NCBI GenBank assembly: GCA_030144725.1
Contig: JASKMD010000016.1
Location: 3,093,567-3,157,566, forward strand
DNA length: 64,000 nucleotides
Origin: Haematococcus lacustris
Taxonomy: Eukaryota; Chlorophyta; Chlorophyceae; Chlamydomonadales; Haematococcaceae
Reading direction: 5' to 3'
The notes under the pieces: generated by a model
Told to the model about the DNA's origin: nothing
Database searches by the model: none
Seen by the model: the letters and a program-made list of their open reading frames with translations, nothing else
Shown: positions 11,901 through 24,400 of the stretch, piece by piece
How the letters are laid out: every line of letters starts with the position of its first letter
Position numbering within the stretch: the first letter of the stretch is position 1
Program-made: the position numbers and the translations under genes

Positions 11901-14388
11901 ACACGGCTTGTGTACCTGGAACTCCTGCTCAAGCCACGCACCTACCTTGAACTGCACGGGTTTGAGAGCGGGCTCAGGCCGAGCAGGCACACCTGGGATG
12001 CCCTCTGTGCGTCTGGCCAGCTTGACTCGAACCTGCAGCAGCCCCGCATTGTTGCCCCCCGTGTCAGATCACAAGCAACTCCCTGATCAGGGTGACGACC
12101 ATGATCTGCACCCTACCACACTGTTAAGGGTGGCTGGGTTAGCATCTTGTCAGTACTGCCCTGCCACAAAAAGGTATCGGTGCATCTGTTTTGTTACGCT
12201 GAAAAAGATGCTGATAGTTGCAATCTGCAATGGCCTGCATGCGCAGGTGATGGTAACACATTCATCAACATCCTGAGCTTGGCTGCATGCCATTTTTGCA
12301 GTATTCTCAGCTTAGACAGGAGCTCAAAGGTCTTATACTTGCTGTGGCAGGACAGTGCCTAACCCTGTTCATTTCCTTCACATCCTCCTACCCACCTCCG
12401 TGCCTCCTCGGCCCCGCAGTATGTTGGCTGCATGGTCCCCGCTCCAGCCCGCAGTGTCCTCCCCATTGATGCTGATCACCTGGGCAGCAAGAACGGGCAC
12501 AAGGTGGCTGGCATGAGCGCTGGAAGCCCCAAACTCGAAGCTGAGGGAGGGGGCGCCCCACCAACCTAATGACCAGCCTATTACCCCACCATTACTATCA
12601 GGAGCAGCATGGGCGCTGGCTCAATGTATCACATGTAGCGTTAGCCTGGTCAGAGCTGGCAGGGAGCCTTGGCAAAGCTAGGCAGGGTGTGGCCTGCATC
12701 AGCCTGGTAGACATACTCGGCACAGGCCACATGTTGCTGTGGCACCCAGGTGCCAAGTGACACCTAGGATAGCTAAACCTGGCATGCAATACTGTGACTG
12801 CCGTGCCAATGCATGCATGCTGGCCATGGAGCATGTGGCCCAAGGCCCTCACCTCATCGCCTGGCTTGATCCCTGCTCGGTCAGCAGGGCCCCCCTTAAT
12901 GGGCGCAAGCACACGCAAGTGCCCGCTGCTGGTGAGCTCATTGGCGATGAGCAGGCCAATGCCCTGCAGCTCCCCATCTGCGCTGACACGGAACTGGGCA
13001 TACTCCCTGCAACCAACGCACGAGGCACTTGGTGTTGAGCAATTGACTCCGTCTGACTGCTCAGCTCAAACATGTGTGCACAACTTCCAACAGCACTGGG
13101 GATGCACACATGTTGCCTGTCTGGGTCTGACAATACTGCTGCCAGATCCCTCCTCGCCCCGCTGCCTACCAAGCATATCAAAAGCTGTTTGGCCAGGCAT
13201 GGGAGATGTCAGCCAGGCTCCTAGCCACAACTAAATATGCATATATACTTTGACAGACTTTGCATGGCATCATGGCGGTTGTACTGGTGGTGACTTACTG
13301 GGGCTCAATGCGGCGGGTGAAGGGGTCCCCTAGCAAGTCCAGCATGGCATTGATCTGGTCCCAGGCTGCAGAGTGGATGCTGTTGGGGTCGCGGCCATCT
13401 GCTGCCTCCTCCCCCGCGGCGTAGGCAGCCATCATGTGGCGCTGCAGCGCACCCTACAACAATGGAGCAACACCCACCATTGTCATGCGGCGGTGACCGG
13501 ACTGAAGGGTGGGTGCAAGGAATTCAGGTGGGAATGGCACCAGATCAGCATCGGTCACACCATGCAGCCCTGACGACAGTGCTCATTTTGACAGTCACTA
13601 CAATGCACCGGTGGTGGTGTGCTTGGTTACGGTGATGACATCATTGTGATAAAAGGGTTTGGTTTGCTGTGGGGATGCTGGTCAGTGAGTACCGCCTGGT
13701 GAGCATGCAAGGGGGACGGGCTGCTGCTGAAGAGGCTGGCGCCACAGAGTCCCAGCTGTCAGCCTGACCTTCCAGTCTTGGCTGTTGAACCCAGGATCCA
13801 CAAAGCTCTCCCCAACGATAGTCCAAGCCTCAACCAAGGTGCGCTGCGCCGCAAAGACTTCGGGGTTCTTGGACGCTGGCAGCCTGGTGAGCATCGGTAG
13901 GCACGGTTGCCGTGGGGGTGGGGACATGCAAGCAAGGTGGTAAAGCAAGATGATGGCCTTGCTAGGTGCAACAACCTTACTACATGCAAGCTGGTAGGTG
14001 GTCAGTGGGGCAAGGCTGTATTGTGAAAGGTGAAAGAGAGACTTGGTAGGAGGTAATGGGACATGCACTGTTGGTGCTGCGATGCCACCATCCCATACCG
14101 GATTAACGTATCAGCACACGCTGGACCGCACTGCGTCAGGAGCAGGCTCGCTGCAGCCAAGCCGGCCACAGCGAGGCCCGCCTCTCTGGCAATCCTCTGA
14201 GTCAAACCCGGAGTCTCTGAGTCTGCAAAGCTCAATTCGACCGATGCGGTGGACACGCTGCGTATGCACTCTCGTACAGAGCACACGACGGAGTACAGGA
14301 CACACACCTCTTGGTGGGCAGCTGCGGCACAGGACCCCGCGCCCACGCAGCGCAAATGGGTGCAATGCTGGGATTGTCGAGGGCGCAT
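8986..14388 (-). CDS. CTPA: Carboxyl-terminal processing protease CtpA (peptidase S41), thylakoid lumen, 12 exons
   Basis: CtpA removes the C-terminal extension of precursor D1 in the thylakoid lumen, needed to assemble the photosystem II manganese cluster. Exons: 14099-14388, 13769-13883, 13299-13453, 12853-13006, 12396-12479, 11946-12032, 11547-11702, 11020-11124, 10655-10778, 10331-10419, 9818-10073, 8986-9611; total 2241 nt, 746 aa. The N-terminus reads as a two-part transit peptide (basic, then GLAVAGLAAASLLL and an ACA site near residue 92). A PDZ domain spans about 187-266 (IKGGPADRAGIKPGDE; VISINGED). The S41 core follows: GVGYVRLSQFSG, YILDLRSNPGGLVQAG, SASASE (Ser near 417, Glu near 420) and YGKG (Lys near 443), giving the Ser/Lys dyad. 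Odd: about 200 residues of Ser/Pro/Gly-rich extension after the core, absent from typical CtpA. Confidence 0.93.
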
Positions 14389-15480
14389 AGGAGCGTACAC
14401 GATTTGAGTGTGCCATTTGGTGCTAAGTGCTAGGTTTTGTCAGGTGATATTGGGAGGGGAACTGCGATAGCTGACAAACCGGAGTAGAGCCACGACAAAT
14501 AGACTAGCCTATTACAGAACTAATCACAGTTTCATTTGAAAAACACGAGTGACGACGGCTCTTGTACAGTTTGCTTGTACTTCTTGTAACCGTTGTTTAG
14601 TGACGAGAAGCTCTTAAAGACAACAATGCAGCGGCAAATGGGCTGGTCTAGTCAAGTAATGATCCCTACAGCCCTCATGCCTACACCAAAATACAGCATG
14701 AGTTGTAATCCAACACAGGCTGCGAGCTCATTAGGGCGAGACCGTTAATATTAACACCTGAGGGTTTTGACCTTAACAAAACCTTAACACAACCTTAACA
14801 CATCCTTAACACCTTTCGCCTCCACCCTGGGAACCCGGAGTGCTATGGGGGTTTGGTGGAGGTCTTGCGAAACAATGTACACGGTTCTACAACAAAGAAC
14901 GCTCCCGACATTGGGATCGCCAGGCAGATGACATCATTGAGGAGGTTGGGGGGTACTGTGGGCTGGTATGAGCTGAGACTCTCAGTGAGAGGCAACGGTA
15001 GTGGTACGCCGGCATGCAAGCCTGAGCCGCTAAGCAAGCCGCACAGCCATTGTGGTCTATTTGTTGCTGCGTGATGTTCGACACGCCGAGCATAGCAAGC
15101 GCACAACCTTGACTTACTTGTTGACCGATACATGATGATGTTGTAATATCCGTAGAAAGTTGTACACCAAAGCCTAAAGCTCTGCCAGGCCCACTACAGC
15201 CGGTGGCTGGTGGTCACCCCTCCCATTAGACGTACAACCCCCTCTTGTGACAACGTTCAGAAACTGCATTGGACTTGACATTTGGCCTTGACTTGACTGG
15301 CCACGACGCGACATGGCTATACACCACGGACTCTATGAGTAAACTTGCCACGGAGTAAACTTGGTTATGGTCGTGGTTATGGGTGTGTCACGCAAAAGTC
15401 ACGGAATGGTAGACAGCATTGCTGATATAGCGACAGCTGGTATCGATGTTGTTTTAGGTGGAGATTTAGGTTCAAAAGAA
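14389..15480. promoter_or_regulatory. Divergent intergenic region between CTPA and the PPWD1-like gene
   Basis: The two genes start back to back about 1.1 kb apart, so both promoters must lie here. A run of CCTTAACACA-type direct repeats (about 14770-14812, four imperfect copies) is the only local structure seen. No TATA box could be assigned with confidence. An in-frame ATG at 15367 could extend the plus-strand protein, but the family starts near 15481. Confidence 0.4.
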
Positions 15481-18400
15481 ATGGCGGACGTAGAAAAGAG
15501 GGTTAGGCCAGAGGAGGAGGCTGCCGAGCATGAGGAGCTAGTGGGGCCCCTCCCGCCTCCTGCCAGTGAAGACGGAGCAGACGGCGATGGAGGGGAGCTC
15601 GTGGGGCCGCAGCTGCCGAAGCAGAAGAAGCGGAAGGTACAGCTATTGAAACAAACACAGCCCACTTTCGCTAATGGTGGATCGTTATGCTGGATGCATC
15701 CTAGTTATAAAGCTGCGTTCGTGCATACTGCATGTTGTACTGTCTTGTATTGGGATAAATTGTTGCCAATTGTTCCATCATGAGCTGCAGGTGCTGCAAT
15801 TTGAGCAGCAATATCTGGCAACTTTGCCATGCGCACAAATGTACGAACGCAGCTACATGCACCGTGACACAGTGACACATGTGCTGGTGAGCTCAGCTGC
15901 ATGGAAGCTAGAGCCACCTGCACCACTGGTACCCCTTCCATCAGCACCAGAGCATCTGCTGTAAGCAGTGTCAGCCTGGGTGGGCCCTGGTCTAGGATGC
16001 GGCACCAGGCAGGGGGAAGGAACTACAGCCATTCAGGAGCAACGCGCGTGATGGTGCTCAGCCTACAGCTATGCCATGCCTGTCAGTCGTCATGCACTGA
16101 TGACTACGACGATGATGCTAAGTGGGGGTGAGAGCTCTATAGCTGGTTGTGGCATGGTTGAGGCTGTGGTCATTGGGGTTTGTATGACTGACATGATGTA
16201 AGCAGCGACAGTGCCGGAGCTGGTGGTGATGTGGGCAATGGTGGCGGTGCTGGCGCAGATCAGCTGCACAGTCTCACACCTCCTGTTTCACCTCCTGAGA
16301 ACCTGATGGTGAGAGTCCCTTGCTGCCGGGCCCACAGGTGACACCCAGTGACTTCATAATCACAGCTTCTGTGGACGGCTGCTTGAAGTTCTGGAAGAAG
16401 CAGATTGTGAGTCAGGGCAGCTTGACTTCTGAATGGGTCCCTACAGAGGCAGGGCGAGGGCCCTTACACAGGCTGGCCCAGGAACCCTTGAATTAGCTTT
16501 GGCCTGGTCACACTTCTGGACCACCACCATGCCACAGCTGCCCTAATGCTGCTGCCCTAGTGCCACTGTGATGGTAGTCCAGCGGACCAGCTTTAGCGTT
16601 TCAATAATGCCCAGCTGGAGAGTACCCTACTTGGGCACAGGCATACAGGTGCACAGGGGCAGGAGAGCAGGAACAGGCAGCACCAACAGCTGTGAGAGCA
16701 ATCATCGCGGCGGCAGTGACAGCCTAGCAGGTATCTCACCTCAGGCACCTACAGGCTCAGCCTGTTCATCTCCTGCTTGGGTGTCTGTGTCATACATTGC
16801 AGGAAGGGATTGAGTTTGTGAAGGTGTATCGAGCACATGTTGGGGCGGTGGATGGTGAGAGCTACCTGGCCCGAGACCCAGCCCAGCCCAGCCCAGCCCA
16901 GCCCAGCCCTGCGCTGCCCCGCCCCGCCCCGCCCGGCCTGGCCCAGCCTGCATCACATTACACCACACCACCCTGGCAGCCTGCAACAGGTTGTCTGAAT
17001 GTCATGGCCTGCGCAGGGCTTGCCTGCAGCTGTGACGGCAGCCTGCTAGCCAGCTTGTCTCGTGACCAGACGGTCAAGGTGTACGACGTGTTGAACTTCG
17101 ACATGATCGTCATGCTGCGCACACCCTATGTGCCGGGCTGCTGCGAGTGGATCTGCAAGGTGCGCCTAGGTGGGTGCAGGGGTCTTCACCAGCTCCTCCC
17201 AGCACAGCAGTCAGCAGCAGCGGCAGCAGCAGTGTCATCCTGATGGCCACATCAGTAGCAACAGCAGCAGCAGCAGCAGCAGCAATTGTAGCGGTGAGAG
17301 CAGCAGCAGCAGCAGCAGCCATCGCAGCAGCAGCAGCAACCGCTCACATTGCCTGCCAGTGCCTTCCCTGCACTGATGCTCGCAGCGTGGTGAGGCAGCT
17401 GGCCGTCTGGCCATCACCGACTTCAACAGTGGGGACATCCGGGTGTATGACACACGCTCAGGCTGCAACGACCCGCAGGAAACCCTGCAGGTGAGTCCCG
17501 CCTGCTGCCACCTGCTGCTGTGGTGTGGTCGTCGCTGTGCTGATGCGCACAGACATGGGGTGTGCTTGCACACTTTACCGCTTATGCTGTGTTGGTGGTT
17601 GGAGGCGTCACAGCCAGGGAACTCTGCAGGTGATTGCCAGCTACCCTGCTTTCATGCTGCTGCCGCTGCTGCTGTTTTCATGTCATCATTGTCGTCACCA
17701 TCAGTACATGGTATCAGCCGGTATTCAGTCCAGTGGGATACCGCCGGCGTTGTTAGAAGTGCACACACTAATACTTATCCAGACAGTCTCCATCCTTCAG
17801 TGCGCTTTGGGTGTATTGGCAACATCCACTGAGCATCCCACAGGGGCTTCATATGGGCAGACAGGCAGACGGGAATACACACCAAGAACTCTTGTAACCG
17901 TATGTGACATGTGTGTGATGTGTGACGTGCATGGGATGCAGGTGCATCGTGCCCCTGTCACAGCCATGCGCTACAACCCTGTCTTTGACACCGTCATCTC
18001 AGCAGACTCCAATGTGGGTGCCTGATCAGGCTAACCCTGCCATCCAGCAGCCGGGACAGCAGAACCCTGACCGGTAGGAAGTATGCCACTGGCAGCAGCA
18101 TCAATGAGCTAGGGCCAGATGCGGCAGCAGTGAGGCAGATGGCACAGGCTGAGGGCTGAACCTACAGCATCGCCGCACTGGCTGCAGCTGCAAGGGCAGC
18201 AGCAGTGCACAGCAGGAACAGGAGGTGCAGGGCTGTACTGTCCGGGGGCAGCAGTCGTCCAGCCTGGTCAACCTTTGTCCAGGCGTACTGGGTGGATGCA
18301 CGAGGCGCCTCACAGTTGTGGTACACCACCTCAGGCTTGCCTAGGCCTGGGTCGCACATCGCTACCTCGAGCTCACACCACTCCACCTACAGGCCCTCAT

Positions 18401-21400
18401 GGCGCCCTGTCTCCCTGCCCTGCCTACTCAGCTGCCACAGCGTCAGGTAGTTTGCACCACTTGCTGCACCATGTCCAGCATGCGGGCAAGACAACCATGG
18501 GTGTGAGTAAGCAGCCGGAACATTCCAGACCATCATGTGTGTCCTGCCACTTGATCGTTAGCAGTCATTGAGCAGGGATCGCTGGAGCCTGCTCCAAACC
18601 ATCAAGCTGCAGCCTACCTGCTAGGATGACGTGTCTGGTGCACGTACAGTGTGTTGCTGTGATTGTCGTGTCAAAAGCTCAGCTGCAGCAGGAGCTTGTC
18701 CTCCCCCTCCTCATCAACCTCATCATCATTACGAGGCATCCGCTGAGTAACGGCCCGCCGGTGCTGCAGCTTGCCTTGAGTCCTTAAGTGTCCTTGCCTT
18801 GAGTGTTCTTTGAGCAGCTTCTGAGTGCTGGCCTGCTAACGGCAGGGCTTCTTGGAATACTGGAGCGGCAGCAGCTACCAGGCGCCTGCCCCTCCCACCG
18901 TGTCTTTCACCATGAAGTTGGACACCGACCTGTTTGAGCTGGTGAAGGCCAAGACCTCAGCACACTGCCTGGAGGTGGGGCTGTGGGCACTGCTACCTAC
19001 TCTGGCATCGGTACACTGCCATACACACTGGCACTGGCATAGTAGGAAACTGCACATAATCACAGGACACAGGCCATTGACCAAGGACCTGGGGGCATGC
19101 CAACTGTGAGGGGGTAATCCGAGTCATGGCTCCTGGGTTTGCAGGTCAGCAAGGACGGGCAGCAGTTCGTGGCTGTGTGCGCGGACAAGAGGCTGCGGGT
19201 GTTCCGCTTCCAGCAGGGCAAGCTGCGCCGCGTGTACAACGAAACGCAAGAGGTGTGTGTGTTTCCCCACCCTGTCACATTTGTAGTTGGCCAGCAACGC
19301 CCTCTAGACACCCCACCCACCCCACAACCCACCCCGCCCCGACTCCACCCCGACCCACAAAAATCAAAACACCCCGACTCCACTCTTCGGCCCCCCTCTC
19401 GTCTTCTCCAGCCCTCACACAGCCTCCCCTCAACTCTCCTTACTTCCTCCCCTGACAGGTAAGCACTGATCTACCACTTTCCCTGCCTGTACTTCACTCT
19501 GCTGCCTGGCCATCGTGAGGCCCTTATCGCCAGGCCACCCCATCCACCCTAGCTCCACTGTTCGCCTCCCCTCTGTCCCTTCACCTCCCCTATTCTCTGC
19601 TTCAGGCCCTTTGTCCCCCACCAGCAGTATTCCTCATAGCTTACTTGCTAGAGAGGTGCAGACGCAACCGCCACCTCCAGATCTATTCCCACAAGCTGCA
19701 ACCTCCATGTTGTCTGGGCAATGCGGAGTTGAACCCCAACCTCCCTGCCTCCTTGCACACCCCTAGGTGCTATGGACAGGTCTGACCCTCCCTAACCCCT
19801 TGCCTTGGCCCTTGCGCATGCTGGTCCCGCTGATTGCCTGATTATCCTGTCCAGCTGCCTTGCCTGATCATTCCGCCTTCCCTTCCTCCCCCTTCTGCCC
19901 CTACCATCCTGCCCCTCTGGCCGTCCCTCCTGCTAAGCCCCTCCTGATGCCTCACCCCAACCCAGCCAAGGCCCCTCCTGCTGCCTGCAGGCTACCAACG
20001 AGCTTCAGAAGTCTGGGGCTGAGGCATTCGTGCTGGAGGACATTGACTTTGGGAGGCGGCTGGCTGTGGAAAAGGAGCTAGCCATGGCCGAAGGGGCTCC
20101 TGCTCCTAACGCCGTGTTTGATGACAGCGGCAACTTCTTGATGTGAGTTAGTCCTACTGGGCCCTGGGTTGTGCAGGTGTTCAGGTAGGATCAATGGTGG
20201 GTCCGGTGGGTTCAGGTAGGACCAGAGCTGGGTGGGAATAAGGCGGGTTGATAGGTGGGTATTGAGGTGGGTTTTGAAGGTGGGGAAGGGTCATGGGACA
20301 GGCGCGGACGCTTGGGGTGGCGGTGGGCAGGTGACAAAGAGGAATGGTAGATGAGTGGATGTGAGGGTGGGTGGTCTGGCAGGGGAGCTGGTGTAGATGT
20401 GAGAGGCAGGTGGGCAGGCCTGTGTGGCAGAGCTTGTCGCAAGCAGGGCCGGCTTGTTGCACGCTGGAGGGTGCTGGAGGTGTGTCATGGCCCGGAAGTA
20501 GATCTGTGCTGAAGGGTTGGGAAATGGCTGTGGGACATGGCAGGCACGGCAGTCAAGAAGGCATAGGCCAGGGTTGCCGTGGGTTATGTGTGCTCCATTC
20601 TGAAGTGCTGTGGTGCAGCCCGGCACCCACACCTCATCGTGCCAACTGCCTCTGCTGCCTCTGGTGGCCGCTGATGTTTGTGCTACTCGTGCTGCCCTCT
20701 CTCCAGATACCCCAGCCTGCTGGGCATTAAGGTCGTCAACCTGGTGACCAACCAGTGTTGCAAAGTGCTAGGTGGGTGTGGGACCTGAAGTAGAAGGCAG
20801 ATGGCTAGCCCGACCCGACCCGGTTGACCCTTAATGGCTGTAGTAAGGTACTGTGTTGGTGGCGTGGCGTGCAGGCAAGGTGGAAAACACGGAGCGCTTC
20901 CTCAGGGTTGCGTTGTATCAGGGCAAGAAGAACAAGCTCAAGGTGAGGATGGCCGCTACCCGCAGCCAGTAGTAAATGGTTCAAGCACACACCTGCACCT
21001 GCCACCTGCTACGTAGACTTTGTCGCATGTTTGTTCATCATGTACCCAGCAGGTGGCAACGCTACTGGCTGATCCATAGCAGCAGTGACAGTGATTAGAG
21101 TGGTAACTAGAGTTAACATTGATGTACTATAGCAGGGACAGTGAAGTGGTGAGACGCCAAATGGTGGTGAAGGTGGTGGTGGTGGTGGTGGTTGGTGTGC
21201 CGTTTGTAGCGTGGCCTCTGGCGTGGCATGGCTTGGCCTGCGTGTCATACGGGTGGTGTACTGGCCATCAGGGTTGTCGTATGAATATGGAGAGGATGTA
21301 TAAATATGCCTCAGCTGCACTGAGCACTGTAGCATGAGCTGGGGGTGGTGAGGGGAGGTGGTCATAGGGGTGATGAGGGGAAGGCGAGGTGCAGCGCCTG

Positions 21401-24400
21401 GTGTGGTGCGGTGCGGTTCACAGGGCAGCCATGAGGCTATGTGGCTGCTGCCTAGGTACATGCGGTACTGGCGCCCTGGCATGGAGGCACCCTGGCCTCT
21501 GTCCTCCTGCACCCAGACACACAGACAACAGACCCAGACACACACTCTGCCCTTCCTGGCTGCCCTCAGCACTGAGACACCCTTTCACTGGCTGCAGATG
21601 CCCACCCCTGAGCTTGTCGACAAGATGGCCCCGCCGGATCCCACCCTCATTGCCTGCGCCTTCAAACGCCAGCGCTTGTACCTCTTCTCGTGGGTGCCAG
21701 CCTACCCCTGGCCCTGACCCTGACCTTGCCCATGACCCACTGCCCCAATGGGGATGGACTGTAGGCCCAGGCTGCACTGGCACCCCTGCAGCCTGCGTTG
21801 CCTGTAGTAGGGTTGACCTAATTCTAATCATGTATGATCAATTGATCATGAGGTATAGTGTCTACTATGCATGGTGTGTGGGGTGTGTGTGACGATGTGG
21901 CTGTGAAGTGTGTCTTTTGTGTCCCGTTGTGCGTGATGAGCAGTACGCAATGAGTAGTGAGTGGCTTAGAGACAGTGTGATCATGAAGTGTGATGTGTCT
22001 GCTGTCGATGGTGCTGCAGGAGGAGGGAGCCCAAGGACATAGAGGAGGGCCAGGACGCCTCAGGGGCAGCGGCTGCAGCAGCAGGCAAGTGCCCTGCCTC
22101 TCACCAGGCGGCTGCCCCTCTGAACATGTCCCGTGCAGGACACTGCCATGACAGGACCAGGGCCGATCAAAGCCAAGACCGATTAAAGCCAGGGCTAAAC
22201 TGAAGCCAGGGCCAAGTGAAGCCAGGGCCAAGCAGGGGATATCAGAGCCAGGGCCAAGCAATCCAGTCAAGGTCGGCAGTGCCCTGCCCAAGGGTGCTAC
22301 CAGGGAAGGCTGCCAGGGCAGGTGTGCCCTGGGCAGTCATAATCCACGGCGTACATCAGGCTGGCGGCTTAGCGGAGTAAACCACCTCAACCATAGGGAG
22401 GCCTTGCTGTGGGTCTGCTGTAGGCAGCGTGTTAGGTGCTGCAGGCTTGGGTTTCAATGGTGTTTTAGGCGAAGCGCCTAGGCTGCTCTGGGTGTGCAAT
22501 GGCCCCTCCCTTGTCTCCACGGCAAAGATGTGTATGCCTGCATTGTCTCCTCCAACAGACCTGCTGACACCTGCTTGGCACTGGAAGCAAAAGCCGTTTG
22601 GATGCGGCGCCAGGGCCAGCACCAGGCTGCTGTCTTGCAGCTGGTAGCTGGCGCCCATACGCCTATCCTTGCCCATTCACCCACCTCCAGAGTTGTCACG
22701 GCATGCATGTTGAAGCAGTGCCCAGAGACGATTGCGTTGCTGTGATAGTGTTTAGACAGACTCGCCATCCTCTTCATGATGTGTTTACACAGACACCCTA
22801 TGCTCCTTTTCCCCTCCCGCCTCACCCTGTTGAATTGTCACCAGATGTTGAAGCAGTGCCTGGCGGCGTTTGCCGTGTCATGATGGTGACATGGTGACAC
22901 TCATAGACACCGCATCCCCTTCTTCCTCCATTGCCTCACCTCACCTGCCTGCCGTCTCACCTGCCCACCTGCCTGCCCGCCTGCCTGCCTGCCTGCCCCT
23001 CTTCCTATCAGGCTGCCCACCTGCTTGAGATGCTGCCTGCTGATCAGCACAGGACCTATGTTGTTGGACTCATCACAGCCATGCCTGCTGCTGGCCACAG
23101 GGGCGCGTGATGTGTTCAATGAGAAGCCGTCCTTGGAAGATATGATGGCGGCGGAGGGAGAGGCCGGGGGCCCCCTGGTGCTGCCCAGGGGGGTCATCAT
23201 CCACACCACAAAGGTGAAAAACTGCTTCGGCCCACACTAGTAGGTCTGGACCTATGCGGAGAAAGGGTTGGGGAGGAGTGAGGGGGAGGGGGAAGGGAGA
23301 GTGGGGAGGGGCAAGGGAGAGGTGGAAGGGGGTAGGGGAGGGGAAGGAAGAGGGGGAAGAGAGAGGGGGGAAGGGAGGTAGGGTAGGGGGAAGGGAGAGG
23401 GGGAATAGGGGGTAGGGGACGTGGCGTAACATCACTAGCTATGCTTTGACTGAACAACCAGGATGGAGGCCAAAACCTGGCAGGCTCTTGGAGGTATGCA
23501 ACGTACGCGATGGATATGGGAGGGGTCCACATATGCTAGGATGTGTCATTGATGCGCCAGGCAGCCATTGAGCTATTGTCAAAAAGGGCTTTGCCGTGCC
23601 CCTGATGGCCTCATGTTTGCCCCCTGACAGCATGCTTTGATGCATGCATTGCTGTGCCCGTCCTGTCATCCTTAGCTCACCTGGGCCTACCCCACCTAAT
23701 CGCAACTTGCAGCAACAAGCCTTTAAACCAACAGGACAGGAATGCAGCAGCAACGGGCCCTGAGTGCCAAACCCAAAGCACATCAGCCACCTGACTGAGC
23801 AAGCATAGCTGTGTCATCCCTGTCGTCCCTAGCTTACCTAGAAGGTCCTGTCGTTCTGGCCTTGAAGCTACCTACTGGGTCCTGAAGCAAACCCTTCAGG
23901 CTTAGCTTACCTATTGGCTTCCATGTCGACCCCATCAGGTAACCTGGAGCTAACCCTAGTGAGCCTGCACCTGGCTGTGCTGTCCCCCTCGTTTCTCACA
24001 CTCTCCTCGCATGCGCCTCACAACACCAAACCCTAACCTGTGGACTGTGCTGTGGCCCTCGTTGCCTAGCTCCTCACATGTGCTGCTCATTCACACCATG
24101 GTGCCATGCCATGGGGAGCAGGGGGACATCACCATCAAGCTGTTCCCTGACGAGTGCCCTCGCACGGTGGAGAACTTCACCACACATGCAAAGAACGGGT
24201 GAGGGATGCTGCACAGGCAGCAGGCAGCACGCCAGCCCACACATCACCAGAAGCAGCAGCAGTCAGGGACGTGTAGGGGGGCGCTGCGACAGTCCCCGCA
24301 ATAGAGCCAAGCCTGTTGCAGCCAACCAGCAGCAGCAGCAGCAGGCAGGGCCGTATGGCAGGCACAGCAGGAAGTAAAGACTGCAGCCAAGGCTGTGATC

